Source: Sporichthya brevicatena
GTDB lineage: Bacteria > Actinomycetota > Actinomycetes > Sporichthyales > Sporichthyaceae
NCBI RefSeq assembly: GCF_039525035.1
Contig: NZ_BAAAHE010000018.1
Location: forward strand, 1 to 64,000
DNA: 64,000 bases
Direction: 5' to 3'
Shown here: positions 30,951 through 41,210 of the stretch, one piece after another
How the letters are laid out: the number at the start of each line of letters is the position of its first letter
Numbering within the stretch: position 1 is the first letter of the stretch
Notes under the pieces: generated by a model
Seen by the model: only the letters and a program-made list of their open reading frames with translations
Databases searched by the model: none
What the model was told of the DNA's origin: nothing
Position numbers and translations under genes: made by a program

Positions 30951-31505
30951 TCACCCGTAGGTGTCGCGCGGTCCGCGCCCGTCCTGCACCCGCAACCGGC
31001 CCTTGCGCCAGCTGGGACCGGTGGGGCCCTTGACGTCGATCCGCAGCACGGAACCGTGCCCGAGTTCGGTGTTCAGCCGGCGCACGATCTCGGGGGCGAG
31101 CAGGCGCAGCTGGGTCGCCCAGGCTGTGGACGACGCCCGGACGGTCAGCACCGACTCCTCGTAGGAGACCGGTTCGGCGTGCGCCGCGATGTCGGAGCCC
31201 ACGATCTCGGCCCAGCGGTCCATCGCGTTGCCCATCGCGGCCGGGACCTCCCAGCCGCGCTCCGCGATCAGGCCGGCTAGCGCGTCGGAGATCAGCTGGG
31301 GATCGCGCGACCCACCCGAGCGGCGCTCGGTCCGGCGGGGTGCGCTGCGCGGACCGGGGGTGCGCGCCCGTTCCCGCGCCGCGGCCCGCGCCTCCGCGAG
31401 CGCGGCTCGCGCCAGGTCGATCCCCGACAGCCCGGCGACGGCGTCCGCGGGCGGGCCGGAGGGGGAGTCGCCGGCGTCCGGGGAGACCGGCGGGTCAGCA
31501 GACAC
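30951..31505 (-). CDS. DUF721 protein, DciA-like
   Basis: A 184-residue protein. The N-terminal half is disordered and Arg/Pro-rich. The C-terminal DUF721 domain has [20 protein letters not shown] and [23 protein letters not shown]721 is the domain of DciA, which helps load the replicative helicase, and the gene next to recF supports that role. It overlaps the recF stop by 11 bases. Mycobacterial Rv0004 is the positional counterpart. Confidence 0.92.
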   Translation of the reverse strand: MSADPPVSPDAGDSPSGPPADAVAGLSGIDLARAALAEARAAARERARTPGPRSAPRRTERRSGGSRDPQLISDALAGLIAERGWEVPAAMGNAMDRWAEIVGSDIAAHAEPVSYEESVLTVRASSTAWATQLRLLAPEIVRRLNTELGHGSVLRIDVKGPTGPSWRKGRLRVQDGRGPRDTYG

Positions 31506-32631
31506 GGCGGACCTCGCCGGCCATCACGTCGTACCGGGCGCCGCTGAGCTCCTCGGGGACGTCGCCGGGCACCGCCGCGGTGATCAGCACCTGCTCCGCG
31601 CGGCCGACGAGTTCGGCCAGGCGGGCACGGCGCTGGGCGTCGAGCTCGGCGAACACGTCGTCGAGGATCAGGACCGGGTCCATGCCGGACGCGCCGGTCT
31701 CGCGGAGCAGTTCGTAGGACGCGAGCCGTAAGGCGAGCGCGTACGACCAGGACTCCCCGTGACTGGCGTAGCCGCGCGCCGGCAGCGGGCCGAGGTGGAG
31801 CACGAGGTCGTCGCGGTGCGGGCCGACCAGCGAGATCCCCCGGTCGAGCTCCTGCGAACGTGCGGCCGAGATGGCCTCGAGGAGCTGGGCGGAGAGCAGG
31901 TCCCGGTCGGCCCCGAGCTCGACCTCCGGTCCGAGGGAACTCTTGTAACTCATGGTCGCGGGCCCGCCGCCCGAGGAGACCTCGTCGTAGGCCTTCGCCA
32001 CCAGGGGCTCGAGCGCCGCGACCAGGCGCAACCGCGCCGCGAGCAGGTCCGCGCCGGCGGTCGCGAGGTGCGAGTCCCACACCTCGAGCGTCCGCAGGTC
32101 GCCCTTGCCGGAGCGCACCGTGGCGCCGGCCGTCTTGAGCAGCGCGTTCCGCTGCTTGAGGACGCGGTCGTAGTCCGCCCGGACGCCCGCCATCCGTGGG
32201 GACTGCACGGTGAGCAGCTCGTCGAGGAAGCGCCGGCGCTCGGACGGGTCGCCCTTGACGATCGCCAGGTCCTCGGGCGCGAACAACACGGTCCGCAGCA
32301 GGCCGAGCACCTCGCGCGGGCGCGGCACGTCCGCGCGGTTGATCCGCGCCCGGTTGGTCCGGCCCGGCCGGATCTCCAGTTCGACCAGCGCGCGGCGGTC
32401 GTCCCGGACGATCCCCGCCCGCACGGTGGCGCGCTCGGCGCCGAGGCGCACGAGCGGAGCGTCCCCGGCCGCGCGGTGACTGCCGAGGGTCGCGATGTAG
32501 CCGATCGCCTCGACCAGATTTGTCTTGCCCTGGCCGTTGAACCCGATGAACGCGCAGGCCCCGGGCACCAGCTCGATCTCCGCGGCGGCGTAGGACCGGA
32601 AGTCCGTCAGCGCCAGCGAATCGAGGTACAC
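31495..32631 (-). CDS. recF: DNA repair and replication protein RecF
   Basis: A 378-residue SMC-like ATPase that loads RecA at single-strand gaps with RecO and RecR. Walker A is GFNGQGKTN, the signature region LVGPHRDDL and Walker [12 protein letters not shown]; the N-terminus [13 protein letters not shown] is typical. It lies between gnd and DUF721, the standard actinobacterial order. The GTG start is at 32631. Confidence 0.96.
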   Translation of the reverse strand: MYLDSLALTDFRSYAAAEIELVPGACAFIGFNGQGKTNLVEAIGYIATLGSHRAAGDAPLVRLGAERATVRAGIVRDDRRALVELEIRPGRTNRARINRADVPRPREVLGLLRTVLFAPEDLAIVKGDPSERRRFLDELLTVQSPRMAGVRADYDRVLKQRNALLKTAGATVRSGKGDLRTLEVWDSHLATAGADLLAARLRLVAALEPLVAKAYDEVSSGGGPATMSYKSSLGPEVELGADRDLLSAQLLEAISAARSQELDRGISLVGPHRDDLVLHLGPLPARGYASHGESWSYALALRLASYELLRETGASGMDPVLILDDVFAELDAQRRARLAELVGRAEQVLITAAVPGDVPEELSGARYDVMAGEVRRVC

Positions 32632-32720
32632 ACCCTCATTCTCCGTCCCGGCGCCCGGCCGAGCGAGACCGGTGCGGAGTGTCGGGCGACCGATTCCGGC
32701 GCCCGGAGTTGCAATCCGCC

Positions 32721-33656
32721 TCAGCCGACCGGCGGGGTGACGTCCGCGCCGGGCGCGTCCGCGCCCTTCTCGACCGAACCGGCGGCCGAGGTGACCGCGT
32801 GGCCGCCGAACTGGTTGCGCAACGCCGCGATCACCTTCATCGCCGGGGAGTCGTCCTGCCGCGACCCGAAGCGCGCGAACAGGGCGGCGGTGATCACGGG
32901 CAGCGGTACCGCGTGGTTGATCGCGGCCTCCACCGTCCAGCGGCCCTCGCCCGAGTCCTGCGCGTAACCGCGCAGCTCGGACAGGTCGTCGTCCGCCTCG
33001 AGCGCCCGGTCGAGCAGGTCGAGCAGCCAGGACTGGATGACCGTGCCCTTGCGCCAGGACTTGATGACGGCGGGGACGTCGGTGACCACGTCGGACGCCG
33101 CGAGCAGCTCGTAACCCTCGGCGTAGGCCTGCATCAGGCCGTACTCGATGCCGTTGTGGACCATCTTGGTGAAGTGGCCGGCGCCGACGCCGCCGGCGTG
33201 CACGAATCCGAACTCGCCCTCGGGCTTGAGCGCGGTGAAGATCGGCATCAGCCGCTCGACGTCCGGGTCGGCGCCGCCGACCATCAGGGCATAGCCGTTG
33301 GTCCGGCCCCAGACACCACCGGAGACACCGACGTCGACGAACCCGATGCCGCGGTCGCCGAGGTGGTTCGCGTGCTCGAGGTCGTCGGTCCAGCGGGAGT
33401 TGCCGCCGTCGATGACGACGTCACCGGGGGAGAGCAGCTCGGCCAGCGCGTGGACGGTGGCGGTGGTCGGGCTGCCGTGCGGAACCATCACCCACACCGC
33501 GCGGGGCGCAGCCAGCGCGTCGACCAGCGCCTTCAGGTCCGCGACGTCCGACTTGGCGGGGTCGTTGTCGAATCCCACGACCTCGTGCCCGGCGGCGCGG
33601 AGCCGCTCGGACATGTTGCCGCCCATGCGGCCGAGCCCGACCATCCCGATCTGCAT
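32721..33656 (-). CDS. gnd: 6-phosphogluconate dehydrogenase, decarboxylating (short YqeC/Gnd-type)
   Basis: A 311-residue, NAD(P)-binding enzyme of the pentose phosphate pathway. The Rossmann motif GLGRMGGN is followed by the catalytic [16 protein letters not shown] and [10 protein letters not shown]. The short form (about 300 residues, against about 470) belongs to the Gnd type found in many actinomycetes. Its place between dnaN and recF is a known Streptomyces arrangement and is absent in mycobacteria. Confidence 0.95.
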   Translation of the reverse strand: MQIGMVGLGRMGGNMSERLRAAGHEVVGFDNDPAKSDVADLKALVDALAAPRAVWVMVPHGSPTTATVHALAELLSPGDVVIDGGNSRWTDDLEHANHLGDRGIGFVDVGVSGGVWGRTNGYALMVGGADPDVERLMPIFTALKPEGEFGFVHAGGVGAGHFTKMVHNGIEYGLMQAYAEGYELLAASDVVTDVPAVIKSWRKGTVIQSWLLDLLDRALEADDDLSELRGYAQDSGEGRWTVEAAINHAVPLPVITAALFARFGSRQDDSPAMKVIAALRNQFGGHAVTSAAGSVEKGADAPGADVTPPVG

Positions 33657-33722
33657 GTGTGTGTTTCCTGTCGTTCGTCCGTACGCGCCGCACCCGAAGG
33701 GCCCACCGGCCCCGCCCGGGTG

Positions 33723-34847
33723 TTACCCGGAGAGACGGACCGGCATGAGCAGGTGACGGTACTCGCTGTTCTCCGCCGCGCCGTCGCCGGTCGAGCCGGT
33801 GATGACCGCCGGCTTGGTCGGCGTGGTGAACGCGAGCCGGGCGTGCGAGGTGTCGAGCGCACCCAGACCGTCGAGCAGGTAGGTCGGGTTGAACGCGATC
33901 GCGATGTCCGGACCGTCCAGGTGTGCCTCGAGCGCCTCGGACGCCGACGCCTCGTCGCCGGAGCCCGCCTCGAGGACCAGCTCACCGGCCGCGAACGACA
34001 ACCGGACCGGGGTGTTCCGCTCGGCGACCAGCGACACGCGGCGGACGGCCTCGAGGAACGGGGCGGTCGCGACGGTCGCGTACGACAGCGACTCCGACGG
34101 CAGGAGCGAGCGGTACTTGGGGAAATCACCCTCGAGCAGGCGCGACGTGGTGCGGCGACCGCTGCTGGCCAGGCCGACCAGACCCTCGCCGGTGGTCCCG
34201 GACGAGAGCGCGAGTTCGACCTCGCCGTTCATCGACTTGGCCGTGTCGGCCAGCGTCTTGGCCGGGACCAGTGCCTGCACGGACGTGCCGGGCTGCTCCG
34301 GCTTCCACGTGAACTCGCGGATCGCCAGGCGGTAGCGGTCGGTGGCCGCGAGGGTCACCGTCTCGCCCTCGATCTCGATCCGGATGCCGGTGAGGATCGG
34401 CAACGTGTCGTCCCGGCCGGCCGCGACCGCGACCTGGGCGACCGCGTGGGCGAACACGTCGGCCGGCACCGTGCCGGAGCGGGTCGGCATGTCCGGCAGC
34501 GTCGGGTAGTCCTCGACCGGGAGCGTCAGCAGGCTGAACCGCGCGCTCCCGCAGACGAGGTTGACCTTCGTGCCGTCGACGGTGATGTCGACCGGCTTGT
34601 TGGGCAGGCTCTTGCAGATGTCGGCCAGCAGGCGGCCGGACACGAGCGCCCGGCCCTCCGCCGCGATGTCGGCCGAGACTTCCGCCCGCGCGGACACCTC
34701 GTAGTCGAAGCCGGACAGCGCCAGCCCGTTCTCGTCCGCCGACAACATCAGGCCCGCCAGCACCGCCACCGGCGGACGGACCGGAAGACTCCGGGCTGTC
34801 CACGCGACCGCTTCGGCCAGAACGTCACGCTCGACCCGGAATTTCAC
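33723..34847 (-). CDS. dnaN: DNA polymerase III beta sliding clamp
   Basis: A 374-residue ring-forming clamp that keeps DNA polymerase III on DNA. It has three repeated clamp folds and starts MKFRVERDVLAEAV. TGIRIEIEGETVTLAATDRYRLA and the C-terminal YRHLLMPVRLSG, near the partner-binding pocket, are visible. The GTG start is at 34847; oriC lies directly upstream, between it and dnaA. Confidence 0.97.
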   Translation of the reverse strand: MKFRVERDVLAEAVAWTARSLPVRPPVAVLAGLMLSADENGLALSGFDYEVSARAEVSADIAAEGRALVSGRLLADICKSLPNKPVDITVDGTKVNLVCGSARFSLLTLPVEDYPTLPDMPTRSGTVPADVFAHAVAQVAVAAGRDDTLPILTGIRIEIEGETVTLAATDRYRLAIREFTWKPEQPGTSVQALVPAKTLADTAKSMNGEVELALSSGTTGEGLVGLASSGRRTTSRLLEGDFPKYRSLLPSESLSYATVATAPFLEAVRRVSLVAERNTPVRLSFAAGELVLEAGSGDEASASEALEAHLDGPDIAIAFNPTYLLDGLGALDTSHARLAFTTPTKPAVITGSTGDGAAENSEYRHLLMPVRLSG

Positions 34848-35378
34848 CGGTCATCGCCTCCACTAGTCCGGGCGAACCCGGGAAGTACAACCCCGTTGGC
34901 AGACCTCGCGGACTTTCCGACCCGAGGCTGGAACCGGACGGTCCGCCGGTACGTCATAGCGCGCAAGTCTGACAGGCGAGGATCTCCCCAGATGCTCCCG
35001 GTTCCAGGCTTGTTGTGTCCATTCTCCGGAGATCGAGAAGTAGTCGTTCTTCTTAGGAGCGGTGGATTGTGTGGACAGCCGCGTCTGCCCAGGTCAGCGA
35101 CGGGTCGGCGTCCACGGGCCCTGTGGGCATCCGGTGGGGCGGCCGTGCACGAACGACACGTTCGGGCGCTCGGGCCGGATTCGTGCGATTCGTCCCCACG
35201 TCCGATGCACAGCCTCGTCCCCGGATCGTTCACCGGCCATCCACATCCGCGCGGTCGACAAACGCCGAACGATCATTCTCTTAGAGATTTTTCAGCATCC
35301 ACAGGGTTGTACACACCTGTGGGTTGGTGACAAAGGCGTCACTCAGGTGCCGGACAGCCGGCCGGCGCCGGACCGCGC
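34848..35378. other. oriC: Putative replication origin oriC between dnaA and dnaN
   Basis: A 531-base gene-free region with several DnaA-box-like 9-mers (consensus TTGTCCACA): 35070-35078 inverse (CTGTCCACA), 35120-35128 (CCTGTGGGC strand), 35237-35245, 35296-35304 (CATCCACAG), 35307-35315 (TTGTACACA, one mismatch) and 35316-35324 (CCTGTGGGT). An AT-rich stretch, 35271-35297 (ATCATTCTCTTAGAGATTTTTC), near the strongest boxes could be the unwinding element. The rest shows no coding signal. Its place between dnaN and dnaA is the canonical position of the actinobacterial origin. Confidence 0.88.
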
Positions 35379-36809
35379 TCAGGCGTTGCGGGTCTGCTGC
35401 TTGATCCGGTTCGTCAGCTCGGTGACCTGGCTGTAGACCGAACGGCGCTCGGCCATGAGCTGGCGGATCTTGCGTTCGGCGTGCATGACCGTGGTGTGGT
35501 CGCGGCCGCCGAAGGCCTGACCGATCTTCGGCAGCGACATCTCGGTGAGCTCGCGGCACAGGTACATCGCGATCTGGCGCGCCGTCACGAGCACGCGTGA
35601 GCGGGACTGTCCACAGAGGTCGTCGATCGAGATCCCGAAGTACTGCGCGGTCTGCGCCATGATCGTCGCGAGCGAGATCTCCGGGCCCGTGTGATCGGGA
35701 ATCAGATCCTTGAGGACGATCTCGGCGAGCGAGAGGTCGACGACCTGCTTGTTCAGGCTCGCGAACGCGGTGACGCGGATCAGCGCGCCCTCGAGCTCGC
35801 GGATGTTCGCCGAGACCTTGCCGGCGATGTACTCCAGGACCTCCGGGGGAGCGTCCAGGCCCTCCTGAGCGGCCTTCTTCCGCAGAATCGCGATGCGGGT
35901 CTCGAGCTCGGGCGGCTGGACGTCGGTGATCAGGCCCCACTCGAACCGGTTGCGGAGGCGATCCTCCAGCGTGACCAGCTGCTTCGGCGGCCGGTCGGAG
36001 GTGATGACGATCTGCTTCGAGGAGTTGTGGAGCGTGTTGAACGTGTGGAAGAACTCCTCCTGCGTCTGCTCCTTGTTCTCCAGGAACTGGATGTCGTCGA
36101 TGAGCAGGACGTCGACGTTGCGGTAGCGGGCCCGGAAGCTTTCTGCCCGACCGTCACGAATCGCGTTGATGAAGTCGTTCGTGAACTCCTCCGAGCTGAC
36201 ATAACGGACCCTCAGTCCGCGGAACAGCCCCGAGGTGTAGTGCCCGACGGCGTGGAGCAGGTGGGTCTTCCCCAGGCCGGAGTCGCCGTAGATGAACAGC
36301 GGGTTGTAGGCCTTCGCCGGCGCCTCGGCCGCGGCGACCGCCGCGGCGTGCGCGAACCGGTTGCTCGAACCGGTGACGAACCGTTCGAAGACGTACTTGG
36401 GATTCAGCCGCGCATCGGTGTCGGTGTTGATCTCGGACAGCCGGACGGCCGGGGGGTCGCTGAGGTCACCGCCGGCGACGCGGTCGCCCTCCCCGCCGTC
36501 GTCCCAGTCCTCGTCGTCGGTGGCGCCGGGGGCGGCGTCGGAGTTCGCGCCCTCGTCGACGGTCACCGCGATGCGGACGTCCTGACCGGACTCGCGGGCG
36601 AGGGCCGCGGTGAGCTGCTCGCGCATGCGGGTCTCGATGATGTCCCGGGCGAACTCGGTCGGCGCGGCGAGCACCGCGGTGCCCTCCACCAGCGCGATCG
36701 GCCTGGTCAGACGCAGGAAGGCCCGGTGGTTCTGCGGCAGGTCGGCGAGGGTCGGGTCGAGCAGGGCGCGGTTCCAGAGCTGGGTCAGGTTCGGATCGTG
36801 GTCCGTCAC
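35379..36809 (-). CDS. dnaA: Chromosomal replication initiator DnaA
   Basis: A 476-residue AAA+ initiator that binds DnaA boxes and opens oriC. Domain I starts around [16 protein letters not shown], a long acidic linker follows (about 95-150), then the AAA+ domain with [15 protein letters not shown] and [12 protein letters not shown]. The C-terminal DNA-binding helix-turn-helix has [34 protein letters not shown]. The GTG at 36809 has GAGGGG upstream, and the domain I start matches. A CTGTCCACA DnaA box lies inside the gene at 35607-35615. Confidence 0.97.
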   Translation of the reverse strand: MTDHDPNLTQLWNRALLDPTLADLPQNHRAFLRLTRPIALVEGTAVLAAPTEFARDIIETRMREQLTAALARESGQDVRIAVTVDEGANSDAAPGATDDEDWDDGGEGDRVAGGDLSDPPAVRLSEINTDTDARLNPKYVFERFVTGSSNRFAHAAAVAAAEAPAKAYNPLFIYGDSGLGKTHLLHAVGHYTSGLFRGLRVRYVSSEEFTNDFINAIRDGRAESFRARYRNVDVLLIDDIQFLENKEQTQEEFFHTFNTLHNSSKQIVITSDRPPKQLVTLEDRLRNRFEWGLITDVQPPELETRIAILRKKAAQEGLDAPPEVLEYIAGKVSANIRELEGALIRVTAFASLNKQVVDLSLAEIVLKDLIPDHTGPEISLATIMAQTAQYFGISIDDLCGQSRSRVLVTARQIAMYLCRELTEMSLPKIGQAFGGRDHTTVMHAERKIRQLMAERRSVYSQVTELTNRIKQQTRNA

Positions 36810-36949
36810 GTCGGCGCCCCTCAGCGGTTCGAAAAATTGATCCCCGGTTGTGGGGGGATCTGGTGGATTATGTCGGTTCGCGCAAGGTCTGCCGACCCTC
36901 GTCCACAGACCGATCCACACCCTGGGGACGAGTGTGCGTACCCGCCGGT

Positions 36950-36979
36950 TTGACCGTCCGCGAGGGGGGTGCGTACCGT
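36950..36979 (+). promoter_or_regulatory. Promoter upstream of rpmH
   Basis: TTGACC (36950-36955) and TACCGT (36974-36979), 18 bases apart, lie about 82 bases before the rpmH start. DnaA-box-like TCGTCCACA is at 36899-36907. Confidence 0.6.
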
Positions 36980-37061
36980 GTCCAGGTCGCGCTGCGGTGG
37001 CGTGTGATTCCGTGCGCCCGCCGATGCCCGTCGCGACCCCAGACCCAGCAGGAGAGTCCCC

Positions 37062-37199
37062 GTGAGCAAGCGCACCTTCCAGCCGAACAACCGCCGTCGC
37101 GCCAAGACGCACGGTTTCCGGCTGCGCATGCGGACCCGCGCCGGCCGGGCGATCCTGACCGCGCGCCGAGCCAAGGGCCGCGCGCGCCTTTCCGCCTGA
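37062..37199 (+). CDS. rpmH: 50S ribosomal protein L34
   Basis: A 45-residue, strongly basic protein: [21 protein letters not shown] ... [23 protein letters not shown]. It shows the conserved [20 protein letters not shown] pattern of L34. The GTG start is preceded by GGAG (37051-37054). It opens the rpmH-rnpA-yidD-yidC-jag-rsmG operon and lies directly beside dnaA, as in nearly all bacteria. It is too short for the usual ORF cutoff. Confidence 0.97.
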   Translation: MSKRTFQPNNRRRAKTHGFRLRMRTRAGRAILTARRAKGRARLSA

Positions 37200-37208
37200 T
37201 CGCGGACC

Positions 37209-37553
37209 ATGCTCCCCGCCGGGAACCGGCTGCGCCGCGCCCCGGACTTCGCTGCCGCCGTTCGTGGTGGCCGTCGCGCCGGTCGACCTGCGCTCGTGCT
37301 GCATCTGCGCGCGCCGGCGGAGCCGGCGTCGCTCCCGCCCCGCGTCGGGCTGGTCGTGGGCAAGGCTGTGGGTCCGGCCGTCACGCGCAACCGCGTCAAG
37401 CGGCGACTGCGCGAGGTCATGCGACCGCGCCTGAGTGCGCTCCCCCCGGGGTCGATCCTGGTGCTCCGCGCGCTGCCACCGGCCGCGGCCGCGAGCTCGG
37501 CCGATCTGGCCGCCGACGTCGACGCGGGTCTCGCCCGGCTGGTCCGGCGATGA
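37209..37553 (+). CDS. rnpA: Ribonuclease P protein component
   Basis: A 114-residue basic protein that helps the RNase P RNA trim tRNA 5' ends. The family signature [13 protein letters not shown] (the RNR motif) and the N-terminal [17 protein letters not shown] are visible. The stop overlaps the yidD start (ATGA). Confidence 0.95.
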   Translation: MLPAGNRLRRAPDFAAAVRGGRRAGRPALVLHLRAPAEPASLPPRVGLVVGKAVGPAVTRNRVKRRLREVMRPRLSALPPGSILVLRALPPAAAASSADLAADVDAGLARLVRR

Positions 37554-37813
37554 AGTACCTGTTCATGGGCCTGATCCGGCTCTACCAGTGGACGGTCAGC
37601 GCCTGGCTCGGGCCGGTCTGCCGGTTCTACCCCTCGTGCTCGCACTACGGGTACGAGGCCTTCCGGGTGCACGGCACGTTGCGTGGCGGCTGGTTGACCG
37701 CCCGTCGCGTCGTCCGGTGCAACCCCTGGAACGCCGGTGGCCTGGACTTCGTCCCGGAACGGCGTTCGCGTAGATTTCGCAGTTCACAGTCAGTCCAGGG
37801 AGTCACCCGGTGA
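37550..37813 (+). CDS. yidD: Membrane protein insertion efficiency factor YidD
   Basis: An 87-residue amphipathic protein that assists YidC. It has the family sequence [35 protein letters not shown] with the [10 protein letters not shown] cysteine motif, then RVVRCNPWN. The ATG is fixed by overlap with rnpA. The stop overlaps the yidC GTG (GTGA). Confidence 0.96.
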   Translation: MKYLFMGLIRLYQWTVSAWLGPVCRFYPSCSHYGYEAFRVHGTLRGGWLTARRVVRCNPWNAGGLDFVPERRSRRFRSSQSVQGVTR

Positions 37814-38805
37814 AGATCTTCGAACCGCTGTACGACGCCGTTTCGTGGATCATCCTGACGTTCCACACCGGGTTCGACAGCCTCGGCCTGAGCCCGAGCT
37901 GGTCGTGGTGCCTGGCGATCGTGTGCCTGGTCGTCGTCATCCGCATCCTGCTGATCCCGCTGTTCGTGAAGCAGATCAAGTCGATGCGCGCCATGCAGCA
38001 GCTGCAGCCGGAGATCAAGAAGATCCAGCAGCGGTACAAGGGTGACCGCGAGCGGACCTCCCAGGAGCTGATGAAGCTCTACAAGGAGCACAACACCAAC
38101 CCGCTGGCCAGCTGCTTCCCGATCCTGGCGCAGGCGCCGATCTTCTTCGCGCTCTACCGCGTGCTGAACAGCGTCTCGAAGGAACAGGCCATCGGCGTTC
38201 TCGACCTCGAGGACGTCCGCAGCGCGCGGGACGCGGTCTTCCTCGGAGCGGGGCTCGACGACAAGTTCGTCGGTGCCGACTCCCTGACCGTGCAGATCGT
38301 CACGGTCATCATGATCCTCGCGATGAGCGGGTCGCAGTTCTACACGCAGCGCCAGCTGATGACGAAGAACATGCCGGCCAGCGCGATGGAAGCTTCGCCC
38401 TTCATGCGTCAGCAGAAGGTCATGATGTACCTGTTCCCGATCATGTTCGCGGTGTTCGGGATCAACTTCCCCGTCGGCGTCCTGCTCTACTGGCTGGTCT
38501 CGAACTTCTGGTCGATGGGCCAGCAGATGTACGTCATCCGGCGCATGCCCGCCGTCGGCAGCAAGGCGCACGACGCCATGCTCAAGCGGCAGGAGAAGAA
38601 GGGCAAGAAGCGGCCGGACGAGGCGGTGACCAGCGCGTCCGACGATTCTGACGATCCGTCATCGAAGCCCTCGGGCCCGTCCGCGCCGGTGCGGGCGCGC
38701 GGCCCGCAGCCGGCCAAGAAGGCGGCCGCCAACGGGACGCCGGGCGTCCGGCAGCAACCGCAGCGCCAGCCCAAGAGCAAGCGCGCCGGTTCCAAGAAGC
38801 GTTAG
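37810..38805 (+). CDS. yidC: Membrane protein insertase YidC
   Basis: A 331-residue insertase/Oxa1-type protein, the short actinobacterial form. About five membrane helices are seen, including WCLAIVCLVVVIRILLIPLFV and a central AQAPIFFALYRVLN. The C-terminal tail after about residue 235 is basic and Pro/Ala-rich, as expected for ribosome contact. It overlaps yidD by four bases. Confidence 0.96.
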   Translation: MKIFEPLYDAVSWIILTFHTGFDSLGLSPSWSWCLAIVCLVVVIRILLIPLFVKQIKSMRAMQQLQPEIKKIQQRYKGDRERTSQELMKLYKEHNTNPLASCFPILAQAPIFFALYRVLNSVSKEQAIGVLDLEDVRSARDAVFLGAGLDDKFVGADSLTVQIVTVIMILAMSGSQFYTQRQLMTKNMPASAMEASPFMRQQKVMMYLFPIMFAVFGINFPVGVLLYWLVSNFWSMGQQMYVIRRMPAVGSKAHDAMLKRQEKKGKKRPDEAVTSASDDSDDPSSKPSGPSAPVRARGPQPAKKAAANGTPGVRQQPQRQPKSKRAGSKKR

Positions 38806-38877
38806 CACCACCAGGTCGATCGGACCGCGCCTGGCGTGCGGATCGGTTGCCCGCCGACCACGAAGGAGATCCACGCG

Positions 38878-39477
38878 GTGAGTCAGTCCGCAGAGCCCGC
38901 CGTCGACGACCTCGACCGCGACGACGTCGAGAGCACCGACGGCCCGAACGACGCTGCCACCGAGAACGGCGAGGGCGAGGGCGCGAAGCGTCGGAGTCCC
39001 CGGAAGCCGTCGAAGGCCCGCCTCGCCGAGCTCGAGCAGGAGGGCGAGATCGCGGCGGACTACCTCGAGGGTCTGCTCGACATCGCCGACCTCGACGGTG
39101 ACATCGACATGGACGTCGAGGGGGACCGCGCGGCGGTCTCGATCGTCGGCGCCGATCTCAAGCAGCTGGTGGGCAAGGACGGCCAGGTGCTGGAGGCGCT
39201 CCAGGAACTCACCCGCCTCGCGGTCCTGCGGGCCACCGGGGAGCGCAGCCGGCTGATGCTCGACATCGGGGGCTACCGCGCCGCCCGGCGTGAGGAGCTC
39301 ACTGCCCTCGGCCGCACGTCGGCCGAGGAGGTCAAGGCCAGCGGCAAGTCGGTGAAGCTGGCCCCGATGACCCCGTTCGAGCGGAAGATCGTGCACGACG
39401 CGATCGCCGAGGCGGGGCTGCGCAGCGAGTCGGAGGGCGAGGAGCCCAACCGGCGCGTGGTGGTTCATCCCGCGTGA
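38878..39477 (+). CDS. jag: Jag/KhpB-like RNA-binding protein
   Basis: A 199-residue protein with an acidic N-terminus (about 45 residues), a KH domain (around KQLVGKDGQVLEALQELTRLAV) and an R3H domain (around PMTPFERKIVHDAIAE). It binds RNA and may link translation to cell shape. GAAGGAG at 38862-38868 supports GTG 38878; the stop overlaps rsmG. Confidence 0.94.
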   Translation: MSQSAEPAVDDLDRDDVESTDGPNDAATENGEGEGAKRRSPRKPSKARLAELEQEGEIAADYLEGLLDIADLDGDIDMDVEGDRAAVSIVGADLKQLVGKDGQVLEALQELTRLAVLRATGERSRLMLDIGGYRAARREELTALGRTSAEEVKASGKSVKLAPMTPFERKIVHDAIAEAGLRSESEGEEPNRRVVVHPA

Positions 39478-40148
39478 GCGCCGGGCCGCCGGTCGCCCAG
39501 CTCGCGCCGTCGCCCTCCGAGGCGGCGCGCGAGCTCTTCGGCGAGCGGTTGGCCGTGGCCGAGGCCTACACGCACCTGCTGGCGACGGCCGGTGTGGAGC
39601 GGGGGCTGATCGGCCCGCGGGAGGTGCCCCGTCTGTGGGAGCGCCACCTGCTCAACTGCGGCCGGATCGGTCCGGAGCTGCGGGCGGGGGAGAAGCTCGC
39701 CGACGTCGGCTCCGGAGCCGGCCTGCCCGGGCTCGTCGTCGCCCTGCTGCGGCCGGACGTGCCTGTCACCCTGATCGAGCCCATGGAGCGGCGGACCACC
39801 TTTCTGGTGGAAGCGGTGGCGGAGCTCGGGCTGGAGAACGTCACCGTGCGCCGGGACCGCGCCGAGTCCGCCCGGAATCTGTTCGGCACGTTCGACGTCG
39901 TCACCGCGCGCGCGGTGGCTCCCCTGGAGAAGCTCGCCGACTGGACCGTCCCGCTGCTGCGGTCCGGCGGCCGGCTGCTGGTGTTGAAGGGTTCGTCCGC
40001 CGCGGACGAGCTCGCCGCCGCTCTTCCCCGACTCACCGCGCTCGGGGTGGTCGACCCCCAGGTGCGCAGCCTCGGCCCCGCCGGGGACCCCACGACCGTC
40101 ATCGATGCCGTTGTTTCACGTGAAACGCGGCGCCAGGCAACGAGGTAA
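39474..40148 (+). CDS. rsmG: 16S rRNA (guanine-N7) methyltransferase RsmG
   Basis: A 224-residue SAM methyltransferase that modifies G527 of 16S rRNA. The SAM loop ADVGSGAGLPGLVVALL and EPMERRTTFL are visible, with the N-terminal FGERLAVAEAYTHLLATAGVERG pattern. The parS site at 40113-40126 lies within its last codons. Confidence 0.95.
   Translation: MSAGPPVAQLAPSPSEAARELFGERLAVAEAYTHLLATAGVERGLIGPREVPRLWERHLLNCGRIGPELRAGEKLADVGSGAGLPGLVVALLRPDVPVTLIEPMERRTTFLVEAVAELGLENVTVRRDRAESARNLFGTFDVVTARAVAPLEKLADWTVPLLRSGGRLLVLKGSSAADELAAALPRLTALGVVDPQVRSLGPAGDPTTVIDAVVSRETRRQATR
40113..40126. promoter_or_regulatory. parS site 1
   Basis: GTTTCACGTGAAAC palindrome, the ParB-binding consensus core, in the 3' end of rsmG. 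Confidence 0.93.
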
Positions 40149-40168
40149 GGCCAGATCAACGAGCAACG

Positions 40169-40182
40169 GTTTCACGTGAAAC
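40169..40182. promoter_or_regulatory. parS site 2
   Basis: GTTTCACGTGAAAC palindrome between rsmG and parA. Confidence 0.93.
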
Positions 40183-40220
40183 ATGTCGTCGGGCCCGTCG
40201 GCCCAGCTCCACGGTTCGCG

Positions 40221-40234
40221 GTTTCACGTGAAAC
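40221..40234. promoter_or_regulatory. parS site 3
   Basis: GTTTCACGTGAAAC palindrome 37 bases before the parA start. Confidence 0.93.
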
Positions 40235-40271
40235 GGACCCAGACGTGAGTACTGCAGGAAAGGACGCGGGT

Positions 40272-41183
40272 ATGCAATCGCACGACCCGGTCTACGGGTC
40301 GCCGGCTCCGGCGGCCCGCGATCCCCTGGACCAGGATTTGCCGATCGCCAGCGAGGCGCGGACCGCCGCGGCCATTCGCGGCGGCGCACTGCCCCGGATG
40401 CCGAAGCCGGCCCGGCGACGGGTCATGGTCGTCGCGAACCAGAAGGGTGGCGTCGGGAAGACCACGACGACCGTCAATCTCGCCGCCGCGCTGGCGATGC
40501 ACGGGCTCAAGGTCCTCGTGATCGACCTCGACCCCCAGGGCAACGCCTCCACCGCGCTCGGGGTCCCGCACCACTCCGGGGTGATGTCGACCTACGAGCT
40601 CCTCGTGGACGGCGCCGGGATCAAGGAGTGCGTGCAGGAGGTCGAGGGGCTGCCGGGGCTCAGCTGCGTTCCGGCCACCATCGATCTCGCCGGCGCGGAG
40701 ATCGAGCTCGTCTCGCTGGTGGCCCGGGAGTCACGGCTGCTCAAGGCGATCGAGTCCTACACCGAGGACCTCGACTACGTCCTCATCGACTGCCCGCCGT
40801 CGCTCGGCCTCCTGACCATCAACGCCCTGGTCGCGAGCCGCGAGGTGCTGATCCCGATCCAGTGCGAGTACTACGCGCTGGAGGGCTTGGGCCAGCTGCT
40901 CCGCAATGTGGACATGGTGAAGGCGCACCTCAACCCCGAGCTGAACGTGTCGACGATTCTGCTCACCATGTACGACTCCCGGACGCGCCTCGCTCAGCAG
41001 GTGGCCGAGGAGGTGCGGTCCCATTTCGGGGACATCGTGCTCCGGACCGCGGTGCCCCGCTCGGTCCGGATCTCCGAGGCCCCCAGCTACGGTCAGACCG
41101 TGATGACGTACGACCCGGGCTCGGCCGGGGCGCTGACGTACCTGGAAGCCGCCCGCGAGATCGCCGCTGCCGGGGCGATCTGA
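40272..41183 (+). CDS. parA: Chromosome partitioning ATPase ParA (Soj)
   Basis: A 303-residue Walker-type ATPase that works with ParB to segregate origins. The deviant Walker A KGGVGKTTTTVNLAAALA, the DIDLDPQGN-type loop (VIDLDPQGNAST) and DYVLIDCPPSLGLLT are complete. A linker of about 45 residues lies before the fold. The ATG at 40272 is preceded by AGGAAAGGA; the longer frame start at 40176 would overlap a parS site and lacks a good ribosome-binding site. Confidence 0.96.
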   Translation: MQSHDPVYGSPAPAARDPLDQDLPIASEARTAAAIRGGALPRMPKPARRRVMVVANQKGGVGKTTTTVNLAAALAMHGLKVLVIDLDPQGNASTALGVPHHSGVMSTYELLVDGAGIKECVQEVEGLPGLSCVPATIDLAGAEIELVSLVARESRLLKAIESYTEDLDYVLIDCPPSLGLLTINALVASREVLIPIQCEYYALEGLGQLLRNVDMVKAHLNPELNVSTILLTMYDSRTRLAQQVAEEVRSHFGDIVLRTAVPRSVRISEAPSYGQTVMTYDPGSAGALTYLEAAREIAAAGAI

Positions 41184-41210
41184 CCGCCCGACCCCGCTCC
41201 ACGCTCACGT

